From Mesorhizobium jarvisii (lineage in GTDB: Bacteria > Pseudomonadota > Alphaproteobacteria > Rhizobiales > Rhizobiaceae): 64,000 bases of DNA. Under the pieces are notes generated by a model. It did no database searches. It saw nothing but the letters and a program-made list of their open reading frames with translations, and was not told where the DNA came from. The DNA is taken from assembly GCF_003601985.1 (NCBI RefSeq), contig NZ_QZXA01000011.1, positions 1 to 64,000 of the forward strand, in the 5' to 3' direction. This document shows positions 22,988 to 31,623 of this stretch, one piece after another. The position numbers were made by a program, and so were the translations under genes. Numbering within the stretch: the stretch's first letter is position 1; each line of letters begins with the position of its first letter.

Positions 22988-23357
22988 CTGGATATTTTCC
23001 CTCACGGTGAGAACCGGCTTCTCACAGCCGGCGAGCCGAAGGCCATGCCCCGGATCTAACTCGGCGATCGGCGCCGAAGCCGGGGGTTGAGAAACTGCCG
23101 TGAGACAGCTCGATGGCTTTTAGCTTCCGCTTGGACATGGCGCATCGCCCCCGGCCGTGCTACGACGGCAAGGACGGTGCGCCCGCCAAGGCGTCACCAA
23201 CGCGCATTCAGAGCCCGCCAAGGCTCCGTGCGCCTAGGCAGTGCCAACGACGCCAATCGATGGTCTGCTCATCACGGTCCGGGTTCTCACACCCCAACGG
23301 ACACGTTGCGCTCACAAAACGATTCTCGTCAAGCGATCCCCTCTCGGGGAACATCGC
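22988..23357. other. Gene-poor stretch of the element
   Basis: No convincing gene in these 370 bases. Overlapping short open frames on both strands lack ribosome binding sites and have arginine/proline-rich, shadow-like composition. It should contain the promoter of the Tat-signal gene to its left. Confidence 0.55.
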
Positions 23358-23957
23358 TTATGCACTGTCATCGTTGCACCACTCGATCGTCAGCGTCCCG
23401 CCGAGCGCCTTGACCGCCTTGTCGACCTTTCGGAAATCGTGCTTCTTCCTACGTTGCGCCAGCTTGCTGAAATATTTCCCAGTGCCGGCGTAGACGTCGA
23501 GGTCGGGCATGAAATGCCCCTTCGCGCGGCAGGCCTCGCGGACATCATCGATAACGGGATGGCTTGTCTTCACATATGGCTTCCGCCAGCGCTTCAATCC
23601 CATCTGGTAGCCAGAGACCTGGAGCGACGTCCAGGTACGGCCAGGGAACGCCGCGATCAGCTCATCCTTGCTGACCGTTGGGAAGAGCCGTTTCAGCCGT
23701 GCCCGATCGGCGGCCGTCCAGGCCGGTTTCGGGGTGCTGAGCCCCATGAGGTGACATTGCCCGCGGATCGCCGGCATGGACCTTTCCGGCAGTCGCATTT
23801 TCATCGCTATGTAGTCTGGAAACCATTTCTTCAAAACGGCACGCTCCGCCGTCGTCCACAGCGCGTGGCCGTTGGGTGTTCGACCCGCCCTGCGAATTCG
23901 ATCTTGGGCGGCCAAGCTCTTGTGGAGGTGCTCGATATCTGTCGATCGGTATGCCAT
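23358..23957 (-). CDS. Protein with tandem Myb/SANT-like helix-turn-helix repeats
   Basis: About 199 residues from the ATG at 23957; the frame is open to 24089. Two repeats of about 45 residues are visible: one around ALWTTAERAVLKKWFPDYIA, the other around AWTAADRARLKRLFPTVS. Each starts with a tryptophan and has a helical continuation ending in a ...GL(S/K) turn (IRGQCHLMGLS and LQVSGYQMGLK). This resembles Myb/SANT-type DNA-binding helices found in some phage and rhizobial proteins. The C-terminal part (DVREACRAKGHFMPDLDVYAG, ending in LTIEWCNDDSA) is unknown. A regulatory or DNA-binding role is inferred. Confidence 0.65.
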   Translation of the reverse strand: MAYRSTDIEHLHKSLAAQDRIRRAGRTPNGHALWTTAERAVLKKWFPDYIAMKMRLPERSMPAIRGQCHLMGLSTPKPAWTAADRARLKRLFPTVSKDELIAAFPGRTWTSLQVSGYQMGLKRWRKPYVKTSHPVIDDVREACRAKGHFMPDLDVYAGTGKYFSKLAQRRKKHDFRKVDKAVKALGGTLTIEWCNDDSA

Positions 23958-24138
23958 CGGAGTACCGAAACGACCACGGCGCACGCCGGCAAGCCCCCGA
24001 TCGGTGAGCTCCCCGCTTTCCACAACCCGTGGTGAACGATATGTTTCCGCGCCGAGGAACATTGAAAATGACGATCCCAATTCGTGCATTCCGAAATCCG
24101 CCGTACCGCGCGGCGCGGACCTCGCAAAGGCGCAGCGA

Positions 24139-24363
24139 GTGGCTGATCAGAACCGCGTCATTGATCGGATCGAGCACCACGCCAATGAGATCCTCGCAAA
24201 CTGTCCGGACGAATGGCAGACGCTGTCATTCGGGCAGATCGGCAACCATCTAGCCATCGACGTCAAACTTGTGTGTCACGCGCTTAGCGACGGCAATCAG
24301 AACGGGCGCGGGGTGCGGGTGACGCCGGCGGATCGCGTCTTGCTCGAACGCTTCAGGTCCTGA
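24139..24363 (+). CDS. Small hypothetical protein
   Basis: A 74-residue frame from a GTG at 24139 preceded by AAAGG. The sequence (VIDRIEHHANEILANCPDEW, then LSFGQIGNHLAIDVKLV) reads as a helical, possibly winged-helix-like protein. The open frame extends upstream to 23872, but that part overlaps the opposite gene and looks non-coding. There is no in-frame ATG after 23872, so the start is uncertain. Confidence 0.5.
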   Translation: MADQNRVIDRIEHHANEILANCPDEWQTLSFGQIGNHLAIDVKLVCHALSDGNQNGRGVRVTPADRVLLERFRS

Positions 24364-24748
24364 CCTCGGCGCCCTTGAGCAGGCGCCGGTGCCGCTTTCG
24401 CTCCAGGAACGCCACGATCTGGCGATCGCGTTCCGCGGCCATGCCGGGATTCGGCATCCAGTCGGCCGGCGGTCTTTTCATCTGCCATTTGTCGCCATGG
24501 ACACCCCACCGGTGCTCGCCGACGACCTCGGAGCCATCAAAGAAAAGGGTGACGTTTGCCTTCGGAAAATGCAGCGGACGCGCCTGCCACCACACGCGCC
24601 CGATCTCGACGTCGCCGTTGCCGCGATGCTGCCAGGGCGTCCAGTTCGAATGAGACCGCGTCGGCTGCCTGCCAGACCGGTGATAGTCATCGCCCAAAAG
24701 ATCGCGCCAGATCTCGACGTCGGCGGCATCCTGAAGATCAGAGCGCAA
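24353..24748 (-). CDS. Hypothetical element protein
   Basis: A 131-residue frame from a TTG at 24748, overlapping the end of the upstream gene by 11 bp. It is rich in tryptophan and charged residues (VWWQARPLHFPKANVTLFFD, HRWGVHGDKWQMKRPPADW) and ends with a basic helix (DRQIVAFLERKRHRRLLKG). The open frame runs further upstream to 24889, but that part shadows the preceding gene. No family is recognised. Confidence 0.55.
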   Translation of the reverse strand: MRSDLQDAADVEIWRDLLGDDYHRSGRQPTRSHSNWTPWQHRGNGDVEIGRVWWQARPLHFPKANVTLFFDGSEVVGEHRWGVHGDKWQMKRPPADWMPNPGMAAERDRQIVAFLERKRHRRLLKGAEVRT

Positions 24749-25280
24749 CGGCCGCCCGATCGTCGCCGGCGGCCTTAAGCCGCCTCCGCTTGGCGTTCTC
24801 CCTGCCCTTGCGCGCGATCTCCGCGCGCTTCGCCTCGGCGGCGACCTCTTCGGCCGACTGCTTCGGCATGACGATGTCCGGGCTTGCAAAGCGCCAGAGC
24901 AGCGCCGTCGCCATCGCCTCGGCTGTCGAACACCCAGGTTTCACGAATTGAGCCCAGGCGCGGACCTGGCCGAGGTCGACGGTGTCGAAGAGATCGGCGC
25001 GGATCTCAACCAGGTTGGAGAGCACAACACGCGAAACCGCCTCGATCGTATCGAACTGCAGCTCGCCGGCGTTGCCATCGCTTTCCACGATCAGGCGGAG
25101 GACCAAGCGGAGGTGATCGGCGCCGTGCGCCTGGCCGAGGCGCTTCAGGGTCTTCGGGCAGAAGCATACCCTTGGTCGGCCTGCCATGGCGCCGTGCAGC
25201 GCGGGCTTAAGGATCTTGATCCCGCATTGCTCGGCGATCTGGTGGACGTCGCAGGGAAAGGGCGCGGTGCGAATCGGCAT
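24738..25280 (-). CDS. Hypothetical element protein
   Basis: A 180-residue protein. The N-terminal third has cysteines and basic residues (AEQCGIKILKPAL, GRPRVCFCPKTLKRL), the middle is hydrophobic and helical (LRLVLRLIVESDGNAGEL, AVSRVVLSNLVEIRADLF), and the C-terminus is a long charged helix (AEEVAAEAKRAEIARKGREN) with a basic end. The composition suggests a nucleic-acid-associated protein. Function unknown. Confidence 0.65.
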   Translation of the reverse strand: MPIRTAPFPCDVHQIAEQCGIKILKPALHGAMAGRPRVCFCPKTLKRLGQAHGADHLRLVLRLIVESDGNAGELQFDTIEAVSRVVLSNLVEIRADLFDTVDLGQVRAWAQFVKPGCSTAEAMATALLWRFASPDIVMPKQSAEEVAAEAKRAEIARKGRENAKRRRLKAAGDDRAAVAL

Positions 25281-25313
25281 GGCGTGACTGTACCGCCGGC
25301 GTGGTTTCCAAAA

Positions 25314-25511
25314 TCACTCGCACGAACCGGATTTCAGCCAAGTGGCCGCACCGGTCCTGTGGTGTTCCATCTGATGAACTCGACTTCCTTGCCGGTCACT
25401 TCCCGCACGGTCTTCAATCTTCACGATGCTTTTGTGCAGCGCTTCCGCTGCCGTCAGAAAGCACTCGATTTCAGCCTGCGAAAGCTTCGTGGATGGTTTG
25501 GACCTGGCCAT
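25314..25511 (-). CDS. Small hypothetical protein, possibly frameshifted near its end
   Basis: A 65-residue frame whose ATG at 25511 has a good GGAG site 8 nt upstream. The first 35 residues look natural (KLSQAEIECFLTAAEALHKS). Beyond about residue 38 the alternative frame reads more protein-like (REVTGKEVEFIRWNTTGPV before a stop), so an indel near 25400 is possible. It is similar in layout to the broken DUF768 gene to its right. Confidence 0.45.
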   Translation of the reverse strand: MARSKPSTKLSQAEIECFLTAAEALHKSIVKIEDRAGSDRQGSRVHQMEHHRTGAATWLKSGSCE

Positions 25512-25583
25512 TGGCGATCTCCGTTTTGAGTGGGTCGCCGCAACGGGAGGATTATATTCCTCGCGTCCGTCTCGGTGGCAAGG

Positions 25584-25810
25584 CTATTCACGCAGGCCGG
25601 GGTCGTAATGCACGATCGCGTCGAGGATCATTTTTGGGAGAGGCTGTCGTCGACCTCTTCGTCGATCTCGCTCCGCTTGATTCCGAGCACTTTGGCGTCG
25701 GCGATCATCTTGTGCGTGAGTTCGTCAACGGAGATGACATCAGCCTTCGTCGTCTCAGGGACGTTGTTGGCCAGCCATTGGTCAAGGAAGTTGATTCCGC
25801 GAGTGCTCAT
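25584..25810 (-). pseudogene. DUF768 protein, frameshifted near the C-terminus
   Basis: From the ATG at 25810 the protein begins MSTRGINFLDQWLANNVPE and continues VISVDELTHKMIADAKVLGI, a pattern I know from DUF768 proteins of Mesorhizobium. The frame stops after SLSQK at 25628, but the expected family ending (ILDAIVHYDPGL) continues in the -1 frame to a TAG at 25584. The shift is at a run of five adenines (CCCAAAAATG on the minus strand). An indel in a homopolymer is the simplest cause. An upstream ATG at 25846 is an alternative start. The family's function is unknown. Confidence 0.7.
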
Positions 25811-25885
25811 GCTGCACATAAGCTCGCGGCGTATATTAGGTTCCATGCATATTGACGTCGGCGGCGGCCGCTCCAGAATCCAAAT

Positions 25886-26191
25886 ATGGGCAAGGGCATC
25901 AAAGTCGGCGACACCGTCGCGATAACTGCAACCGTGCGCAAGCGGGTCACGGAAGACCGCGTGAGTGTTCTGATCCCTACCTACGGTCAGCCGCACTCGA
26001 TCGTTGACACCACGCCACACATAAGCAGCGGGCAGAAAATCGAGCTGGCCGGCGAAGTGCTTCGCGTCGACGAGGATACGGTCACGGTCGGCGGCCAGGA
26101 TCTGGGCATTACGGTCAAACACAGTGCCGTGCGGCTCGTCACCAGCTATCTGCCGCCGACGCGCAAGAGGTTGGTCGACAAGGCGACGTGA
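25886..26191 (+). CDS. Small beta-rich hypothetical protein
   Basis: A 101-residue protein (MGKGIKVGDTVAITATVRKR, then SVLIPTYGQPHSIV and KIELAGEVLRVDEDTVTV). Alternating hydrophobic residues and short glycine turns suggest a small beta-barrel, perhaps an SH3- or KOW-like fold. The next gene overlaps its stop by a GTGA if the first start is used. No named family is recognised. Confidence 0.65.
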   Translation: MGKGIKVGDTVAITATVRKRVTEDRVSVLIPTYGQPHSIVDTTPHISSGQKIELAGEVLRVDEDTVTVGGQDLGITVKHSAVRLVTSYLPPTRKRLVDKAT

Positions 26192-26196
26192 AGGTC

Positions 26197-26421
26197 ATGA
26201 AGATCGAAGCCGACGAATGCCGGGCAGCCCTGATACTGATCCGGCGCACGATCGAGGAGCACTGCCCGCCCGGGGTACTGCCGAGCGAGGAGGCCGTCAA
26301 CGGCCTCTACGGGCCGGAGTTGATCCATGAGGCAGAAGCACTGGCGGCTGCCATCGTCGCAACTATCGACAAGATGCAGTTGCGCGTGATGATGAAGCCG
26401 CCGGCCCCCAGTATCAAATAG
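26197..26421 (+). CDS. Small helical hypothetical protein
   Basis: A 74-residue protein from the ATG at 26197; a GTG at 26188 that overlaps the upstream stop is an alternative and would imply translational coupling. The sequence is helical (DECRAALILIRRTIEEHC, HEAEALAAAIVATIDKM) with no membrane segment. It probably forms a two-gene unit with the preceding gene. Function unknown. Confidence 0.6.
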   Translation: MKIEADECRAALILIRRTIEEHCPPGVLPSEEAVNGLYGPELIHEAEALAAAIVATIDKMQLRVMMKPPAPSIK

Positions 26422-26499
26422 GAAGCCCGCCAGCGCGCGGGTTTCCGGTTGGCCCGCGCGCCTTGCCGTATGAGAACCCGCGCATCGACGACGACGTGA

Positions 26500-26625
26500 A
26501 TGGCCAAAGACCTGATCGAAGCTGTGAAGGCACCTCAAAAGAGCCCTCGGCTTGCCATTGCGCTCGCCGCCTTTGCCATCCTCGTTGCCTTTGCCGGCGC
26601 CGGCTTTGGCAGTCAAAAGCCTCCG
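26500..26625 (+). pseudogene. Truncated small membrane protein at the fibre-gene junction
   Basis: From the ATG at 26500 about 42 residues look coding: a polar start (AKDLIEAVKAPQKSPR) then a hydrophobic segment (LAIALAAFAILVAFAGAGFG). Beyond 26626 the same frame overlaps the convergent fibre-type gene and its composition changes to a shadow of that gene. This suggests a gene cut off by recombination that brought in the fibre module. It could instead be a short intact gene read through by chance. Confidence 0.35.
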
Positions 26626-27333
26626 CTACGGCCCGAAGCTGATCGCGCCGCCGACAAAGGTCTTCGAGGCCGAGAGCGTGAAGGTGAAATCATCCGTAGT
26701 GGCCGCCACAGTGGTCGCGATGTGGGCGGCAGCTGTCGAGGTATTCGTCATCGATGCGGACTGATCGGAGTCCTCGACAACGCTGTCGGTGCCTGTCCAG
26801 CTCTCCGTTACGGATGCGCCGGTGCCCTGGGCGGCAATGCCGGCGATCAGGGCGCCGCCGACCTTCGTCTCGACATCGTTGATCGCGCAGCTCGTGCCGC
26901 TCGCTGAGGTCTTGGAGACCTGGTCAACAGGCGTGGCGCTCAGGCCCGAGCAGCAATAGACGTCCATGCTGGCGCGCTCCGCCGTGGTCGTCATTACGAT
27001 ATTCGGTGCCGAACCGCTGGCGACGATGCCATAGTAGATCTCGAAATAGCTGACGATGGCGGTGAATAGTTGGATACGACCCGGGCTCCAGCGTGTCAGC
27101 GCAGTGCCACCAACTGACACGCCAGTGGTCGTGTAATTTCCAACGCTTTCCCCCGTGATAACGACAACAACGAGGCGATCGGCCGCCGGCGCGGATAGCG
27201 GCGCGCTAGCATAGGTGACGGTGCCGCCAGAGGCAGCGGCTTGCGAGCGGCCGATATACGTGATCGGGGCTGCTGGCGGTGCTCCTGCAGCCTGCTCAAA
27301 CCCGCCAATCGCGGCACCGATACCGGGGATCAT
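26626..27333 (-). CDS. Fibre-associated, beta-rich phage protein
   Basis: A 235-residue protein from the ATG at 27333, which overlaps the stop of the preceding fibre gene (ATGA). It is rich in threonine, serine and alanine with repeating beta strands (PITYIGRSQAAASGGTVTYA, DRLVVVVITGES, FTFTLSASKTFVGGAISF). This is typical of receptor-binding or capping parts of tail fibres. It is the last gene of the late minus-strand block. The exact role is inferred from position and composition. Confidence 0.65.
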   Translation of the reverse strand: MIPGIGAAIGGFEQAAGAPPAAPITYIGRSQAAASGGTVTYASAPLSAPAADRLVVVVITGESVGNYTTTGVSVGGTALTRWSPGRIQLFTAIVSYFEIYYGIVASGSAPNIVMTTTAERASMDVYCCSGLSATPVDQVSKTSASGTSCAINDVETKVGGALIAGIAAQGTGASVTESWTGTDSVVEDSDQSASMTNTSTAAAHIATTVAATTDDFTFTLSASKTFVGGAISFGP

Positions 27334-28736
27334 GCGACTGCCTTGACTAGATTTGCATAGGTCTTGCCTGTCGAAAGAACCTGATAGAACAGAAGGTCTT
27401 TCGCCCCCGCTGCCGTCGACAGCGTTGGATCCGTGCCGCCGGCAAACAGCCAATCGGCATGATAGCCCAAAGTTCGGCTGCCGGTGCCATCCTGGATGAT
27501 CTCGATACAGCCGGATTGCCCGTTCTTGGGGTTGGATGGCGCGCCTAGCGTGCGGTTGCCGCCGAGCGTCACCTTGGCATTCAGGAAGGTGGCCATATCG
27601 ACGGCGATGGTCGTCGCGTCGGTCAGGGTAACAGGGTCGGCAGCGGTGAAGATGATATCGGCTGTGAGCACCTTGTTCGAGGTCGCAGCCTGAACCTGCG
27701 CGGCCGATGCCTTGTCGATGGCCACGTCATTGGCGTTGGCGAGGATGCCGGTACCGGCGCCCACATCAAACGTTCGATCCGCTGAAAGATCGCCACCACC
27801 GGTTAGACCAGCGCCTGCGGTGATGGTCCTTGACGTCGGGACGGACCCACCAGCGGAGGTAAGCTGAGCGAAAGCAAGCGAGGTCGAACCGACCGTGATC
27901 GGCGCGTTGGTCGAGCACGTCCATTGCGTGTCGGCAAGCGTCGTTCCCTCGCTGACATAGACCGATGCATTGACGAGCTCAGCGCCGGCATCGGCATCCG
28001 TGGCACGCGCCGGCGCACCGCTGGCGGCAACAACATAGATGCCATTCTCCGCGCCGCTCGACTGGTTCTTGATGAGGATGCGGTCGCCGGTGGCGAGGGT
28101 TACACCATCGATCGTGTCGCCATTCTCATAAGCGCTGGCGAGAGTGCCGTTGGCCGTAGTGGCGGCGCGAACGGCTTGCTTCCACGAGAGACCGGCCACC
28201 TTGCCGTCGACATAGGTCTTCATCCCCTTTTCGGTGGTGACCTTATTGTCCGAATTCGATGCGAGCGTGCCATCAGTCGAGATCGCGATGCCGCTGTCCT
28301 TGATGAGCTTTCCGGTCGTGGTGTCAAACAGGACGATGTTGTTGTTGACGGCGCTTGCCGGCCCGACGACATCTCCGACGCCGCCACCACCACCGCCTGC
28401 AAACAGAGACCAAGCTGACCCGCTGTAGAAATAGTAGGCGTTGTCGTCCTGCGCATAGGCAAGCGCGCCCTCTATCGCCGGTAGGAAGAACCATGCCGCG
28501 TTGTAGTAGACGGCGACATTCTTGCCTTGGCCTGACCACGCCCCTGTCGGCGAGGCGCCGAGCACATAGAGATCGCCTTCGGCCGGCGATCCCGGAGGAG
28601 CTGTGTCGCCAATCGAGATGGCGGCAAAGCACGTCGCGCCCGCCTCGAGCTTGGCGATCGCCTCGTTGACCGTGACCGAACGGTTGCTCTGCGTTTCGGC
28701 AAGTTCGGTAATGCCGAGGCGATTGGAAGTCGTCAT
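27330..28736 (-). CDS. Tail fibre protein with DUF2793 domain
   Basis: A 468-residue protein. Residues about 38-105 match the DUF2793 pattern seen in fibre proteins of phages and gene transfer agents (GDTAPPGSPAEGDLYVLG, then GQGKNVAVYYNAAW). After a glycine linker there is a carbohydrate-binding-like or fibre region (DGVTLATGDRILIKNQ, ENGIYVV) and a repetitive shaft (TITAGAGLTGGGDLSADRTF). The C-terminus is a beta-rich tip. It overlaps genes on both sides by 4 bp. Confidence 0.8.
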   Translation of the reverse strand: MTTSNRLGITELAETQSNRSVTVNEAIAKLEAGATCFAAISIGDTAPPGSPAEGDLYVLGASPTGAWSGQGKNVAVYYNAAWFFLPAIEGALAYAQDDNAYYFYSGSAWSLFAGGGGGGVGDVVGPASAVNNNIVLFDTTTGKLIKDSGIAISTDGTLASNSDNKVTTEKGMKTYVDGKVAGLSWKQAVRAATTANGTLASAYENGDTIDGVTLATGDRILIKNQSSGAENGIYVVAASGAPARATDADAGAELVNASVYVSEGTTLADTQWTCSTNAPITVGSTSLAFAQLTSAGGSVPTSRTITAGAGLTGGGDLSADRTFDVGAGTGILANANDVAIDKASAAQVQAATSNKVLTADIIFTAADPVTLTDATTIAVDMATFLNAKVTLGGNRTLGAPSNPKNGQSGCIEIIQDGTGSRTLGYHADWLFAGGTDPTLSTAAGAKDLLFYQVLSTGKTYANLVKAVA

Positions 28737-29422
28737 GTTGCTTTCCTTTTCATCTTTTCGCCGATCTTGTCTGGCCAGCGGTGAAGCATCGTCGTTGAGA
28801 CGCTGCCACGTTTCACAACCGTGATATCGAGAATTCCCCCGATCAGATGCTGCCGATCGGTGTTGGCGTCAAAGGGATCGATCGGCACCGGAAAGTTGCG
28901 GAAGTATTCAAAAATGCTAACCCCGTGCATGGACAGCCACGCTTGAATGGTCTGACCCCCGGCCGGTGCCGGTACACCCATCGCCTGCAAGGTGATGGCA
29001 CGGCCGTCGGTACCGAAACCCCAATGCAATGGTCCAGGATCGATTAGGGTCGAAGGGGCGCAACCATATTTTGCCGGCCTGTTCTGGAACATTCGGTGCA
29101 TCGGCCCGGCGGTCTCCGAGACGCCTGCGATCAGGACCTCGAGCATTGGTGAACTCGGCAGCCAGGGCAAGGCCGCTGCGATTTCGGCCAACATCTGGTC
29201 GAAACCGGATCTCTCTGCCGCGGCGATGATCCTTTGGGAGACGTCTTCCCCGAAGTCCAGATTCCCGCGGTAGGCAACGGCCAGCGGGAGGCGCTCCGAT
29301 ACCGCGACCTTTCGCGCGACCTTCAACAGCGTTCCGTCGCGATCGTAGACGGCGCCGTCAGTGAGAACGATGACGGCGTCCGGCGAAATCGCCGATGAGA
29401 GTGCTGACAAGATGCCCGACAT
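28733..29422 (-). CDS. Phage protein, possible proteasome-like (Ntn) fold
   Basis: A 229-residue protein between tail and fibre genes. The N-terminal part (PDAVIVLTDGAVYDRDGTLL, then KVAVSERLPLAVAYRG) resembles phage proteins sometimes annotated as 20S proteasome-like, with a strand-turn-strand layout. There is no free N-terminal nucleophile (the protein begins MSGIL), so catalysis is not supported. It overlaps the fibre gene by 4 bp. The fold suggestion is tentative; a structural role near the tail tip is inferred. Confidence 0.6.
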   Translation of the reverse strand: MSGILSALSSAISPDAVIVLTDGAVYDRDGTLLKVARKVAVSERLPLAVAYRGNLDFGEDVSQRIIAAAERSGFDQMLAEIAAALPWLPSSPMLEVLIAGVSETAGPMHRMFQNRPAKYGCAPSTLIDPGPLHWGFGTDGRAITLQAMGVPAPAGGQTIQAWLSMHGVSIFEYFRNFPVPIDPFDANTDRQHLIGGILDITVVKRGSVSTTMLHRWPDKIGEKMKRKAT

Positions 29423-31153
29423 TCAGCAGTCTCCTTTGAAAATTTCGACAGTGATCTGCGAGGCGTCGCAAGCCAGGCCGGCCAGCGCACATTCCTGTTC
29501 GAGGACGTCCTTGAGCGGGACCGGCAGGCGTTGTGCCCGCGGCAAATACCAGACAACAGGATCAGCTCCGCCCGCCGGCAGGATGAGAACGGCTTGCCAT
29601 TGCTGATTAACCCCGAACTGGCCAAGGTCAGAGTTGAGCTTGAGCAGCCAAGTCGACGTGGCGGCGTCATAGCGGTTTACCTGGCCGAGGTCAGAGACGC
29701 GGAACTCGAAAATATCGTTATCGAATCCCTTGATCGCGATGAGATCGGAACCCAACTTCATCCGCTTCGACAGGGGCGGTTGGGCATTGGGAACCGCACC
29801 GATGCCCGTGTGGGTGTTCGACCGCAGCAGGGTTCCAAGATCCGACGTGTAGACGAACAATTGGCCTGCGGCATCGAGCACGACGACGCTGTCGCTCTCC
29901 TCGTCGTAGAAGCATGCGACCGCATCATCGGTGAGCGCGCCGAGCGTGATTTCCGTATCAGACAACAGGCCGGTGACATCCCAGCCGATCCTGGTCACCG
30001 CCTTCGATGTGCCTGCGATCCCTCCGCGGACGGCGTAGGCGTAGTCAGGACCGACAGAAAGCGTCTGGAGGTAGGAAAGCGGCGAATGCGCTGTGCTTGC
30101 CGTCCATATCTGCTGCCAGCCGGTGCTTGCATTCGACAGCAGCGATAGCTTGGCGCCAAAGACCCACACCAGCATATAGGTGACGCCGCCAAAGCTGATG
30201 TCGTCGAGGATGGCGGAAAGCTCGCTCAAGCCGTCAAGGCCGCTGACTTCCTGACGGAAAGCGCCGGTGGCGGCATCATAGAAGGCAATCGAATCGCCAC
30301 TGCCGCCGACAACGGCGACGTCGAGGCGATCGCTGATGTGGACAGATCCCGCATAGGGAATCGTGGCGTTCAGGATTTCGGCTCCTGCCGGCAAGCGACT
30401 GATTATCAGCGTGCCGGAGTCATTGGCCGCCAGATAGTCGCCGGTGGTGTCATTCCTCCACTCGTTCGCGTTCGTAGAAAAGCCATCGATGCTGGCTGTC
30501 GCCAGTATCGCACCCTTGAGGATCTCGGCCTCGATATTGGGGACGCGGATGCCGAACTCGTCGAGCGGCAGATTCTTGATGACGACATAGACGATGCCTG
30601 GCCAAGCCGGCACCAGGCCGGCGCCGCGGTCGGCTTCAATGTCAGGATCCGGTTGCTGATCATCGGTGCCGAGATGCAACGTGACCGACGCACCCTTGGC
30701 GACGCCGATGCCGTTACCGCCGCTCGCGATGGCGTCCTGCAGCGCTTCGAACGAGACGTCGAAGATCAGCTTGTCGTCAGCCCAGATACGGGTGATCGCA
30801 GTGGCAGGACCGTTCCAGGCGAAGGCAACCGCAAAGGTTGCCGTATAGCTGTATGTCGTCACCTCCGGCCCGAGCGCCTTGCCCTGCCGTTCCGTCTTCA
30901 CATGCTCGTCGACGTGGTCGCCCTTGAGCCAGATCACGGCCCCGGCGGTGCGGATCGATCCATAGACGCGCGCCAGCTGGTCGCCATATTGCGAGGTCTG
31001 CGCCTTCAGACTTTCCGCGCGCGGCCCCTTGATCTTCTGCGGGAAGAAATACGCAATCGCCAGATTGATGCCGATCCCGACGGCGGTGGTGACGATCGAT
31101 CCGAGGAGGCCACCACCGACAGCGGCACCGGCAAGCGGGGCTATGAAGGCCAT
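29423..31153 (-). CDS. Phage tail protein (baseplate/tail-tip type)
   Basis: A 576-residue protein from the ATG at 31153; the frame is open to 31222. The N-terminus carries a glycine-rich hydrophobic segment (GGGLLGSIVTTAVGIGINLA) then QYGDQLARVYGSIRTAGAVI, the pattern at the start of tail-tip or host-specificity proteins of GTAs and lambdoid phages. The rest is strand-rich and contains no catalytic motif I recognise. It is about half the length of typical host-specificity proteins, which fits a reduced tail module. It overlaps none of its neighbours. Confidence 0.7.
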   Translation of the reverse strand: MAFIAPLAGAAVGGGLLGSIVTTAVGIGINLAIAYFFPQKIKGPRAESLKAQTSQYGDQLARVYGSIRTAGAVIWLKGDHVDEHVKTERQGKALGPEVTTYSYTATFAVAFAWNGPATAITRIWADDKLIFDVSFEALQDAIASGGNGIGVAKGASVTLHLGTDDQQPDPDIEADRGAGLVPAWPGIVYVVIKNLPLDEFGIRVPNIEAEILKGAILATASIDGFSTNANEWRNDTTGDYLAANDSGTLIISRLPAGAEILNATIPYAGSVHISDRLDVAVVGGSGDSIAFYDAATGAFRQEVSGLDGLSELSAILDDISFGGVTYMLVWVFGAKLSLLSNASTGWQQIWTASTAHSPLSYLQTLSVGPDYAYAVRGGIAGTSKAVTRIGWDVTGLLSDTEITLGALTDDAVACFYDEESDSVVVLDAAGQLFVYTSDLGTLLRSNTHTGIGAVPNAQPPLSKRMKLGSDLIAIKGFDNDIFEFRVSDLGQVNRYDAATSTWLLKLNSDLGQFGVNQQWQAVLILPAGGADPVVWYLPRAQRLPVPLKDVLEQECALAGLACDASQITVEIFKGDC

Positions 31154-31196
31154 TTTGGCCCCACGTGCGCGGCGGCGAGGAGTTCGCGGGCTGGCA

Positions 31197-31622
31197 TCAC
31201 GTCGCCTTTTCGAGGTAGCCAATCAGCTGCCAAGTGTCCTGCAGATCCGTCGCCGTGATCACCGCTGCGGCGTTACGCTTGGCGATTTTCAAGGTCTCGG
31301 AACTCAGGATGGTGACGCCGTCGCCTGCGACGAAGGTGACCTGGCCGGTGCCGCCCTGGATCACCTTCCGCGATGTGCCCGGCGGGAACGGCACCGCCGA
31401 ATAGGGCGGCACGACGATCGATACCGGGCTACTGCTCGTCGTTCGCACGCACTGCTCGCGTGGTGAGAGTGTGAACGTGGTGCCGTCGAAAGCCTCTATC
31501 CGATTGAGGATCTCGACGATGGCTCCAGGCTCGGCGAGGATGATGCCGCCGTCACGCACGATGATCTGACCGCCGGCTTCAATAATCAGCCGGTCACCCT
31601 CGACGCGCACCTTGTTGCTCAT
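31197..31622 (-). CDS. Hypothetical phage structural protein
   Basis: A 141-residue protein with regular beta strands (VRVEGDRLIIEAGGQIIVRD), a proline-rich middle (VVPPYSAVPFPPG), and VTFVAGDGVTILSSETLKIA near the C-terminus, similar to segments of fibre-tip proteins. It lies one base after the cold-shock gene stop in the same transcription unit. No specific family is recognised. Confidence 0.65.
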   Translation of the reverse strand: MSNKVRVEGDRLIIEAGGQIIVRDGGIILAEPGAIVEILNRIEAFDGTTFTLSPREQCVRTTSSSPVSIVVPPYSAVPFPPGTSRKVIQGGTGQVTFVAGDGVTILSSETLKIAKRNAAAVITATDLQDTWQLIGYLEKAT

Positions 31623-31623
31623 A

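Noticed and set aside
25584..25810. Programmed -1 frameshift in the DUF768 gene
   Set aside because: The sequence TCC CAA AAA TGA does not fit the X XXY YYZ slippery pattern, and no stimulatory structure is evident; an indel in the A-run is simpler.
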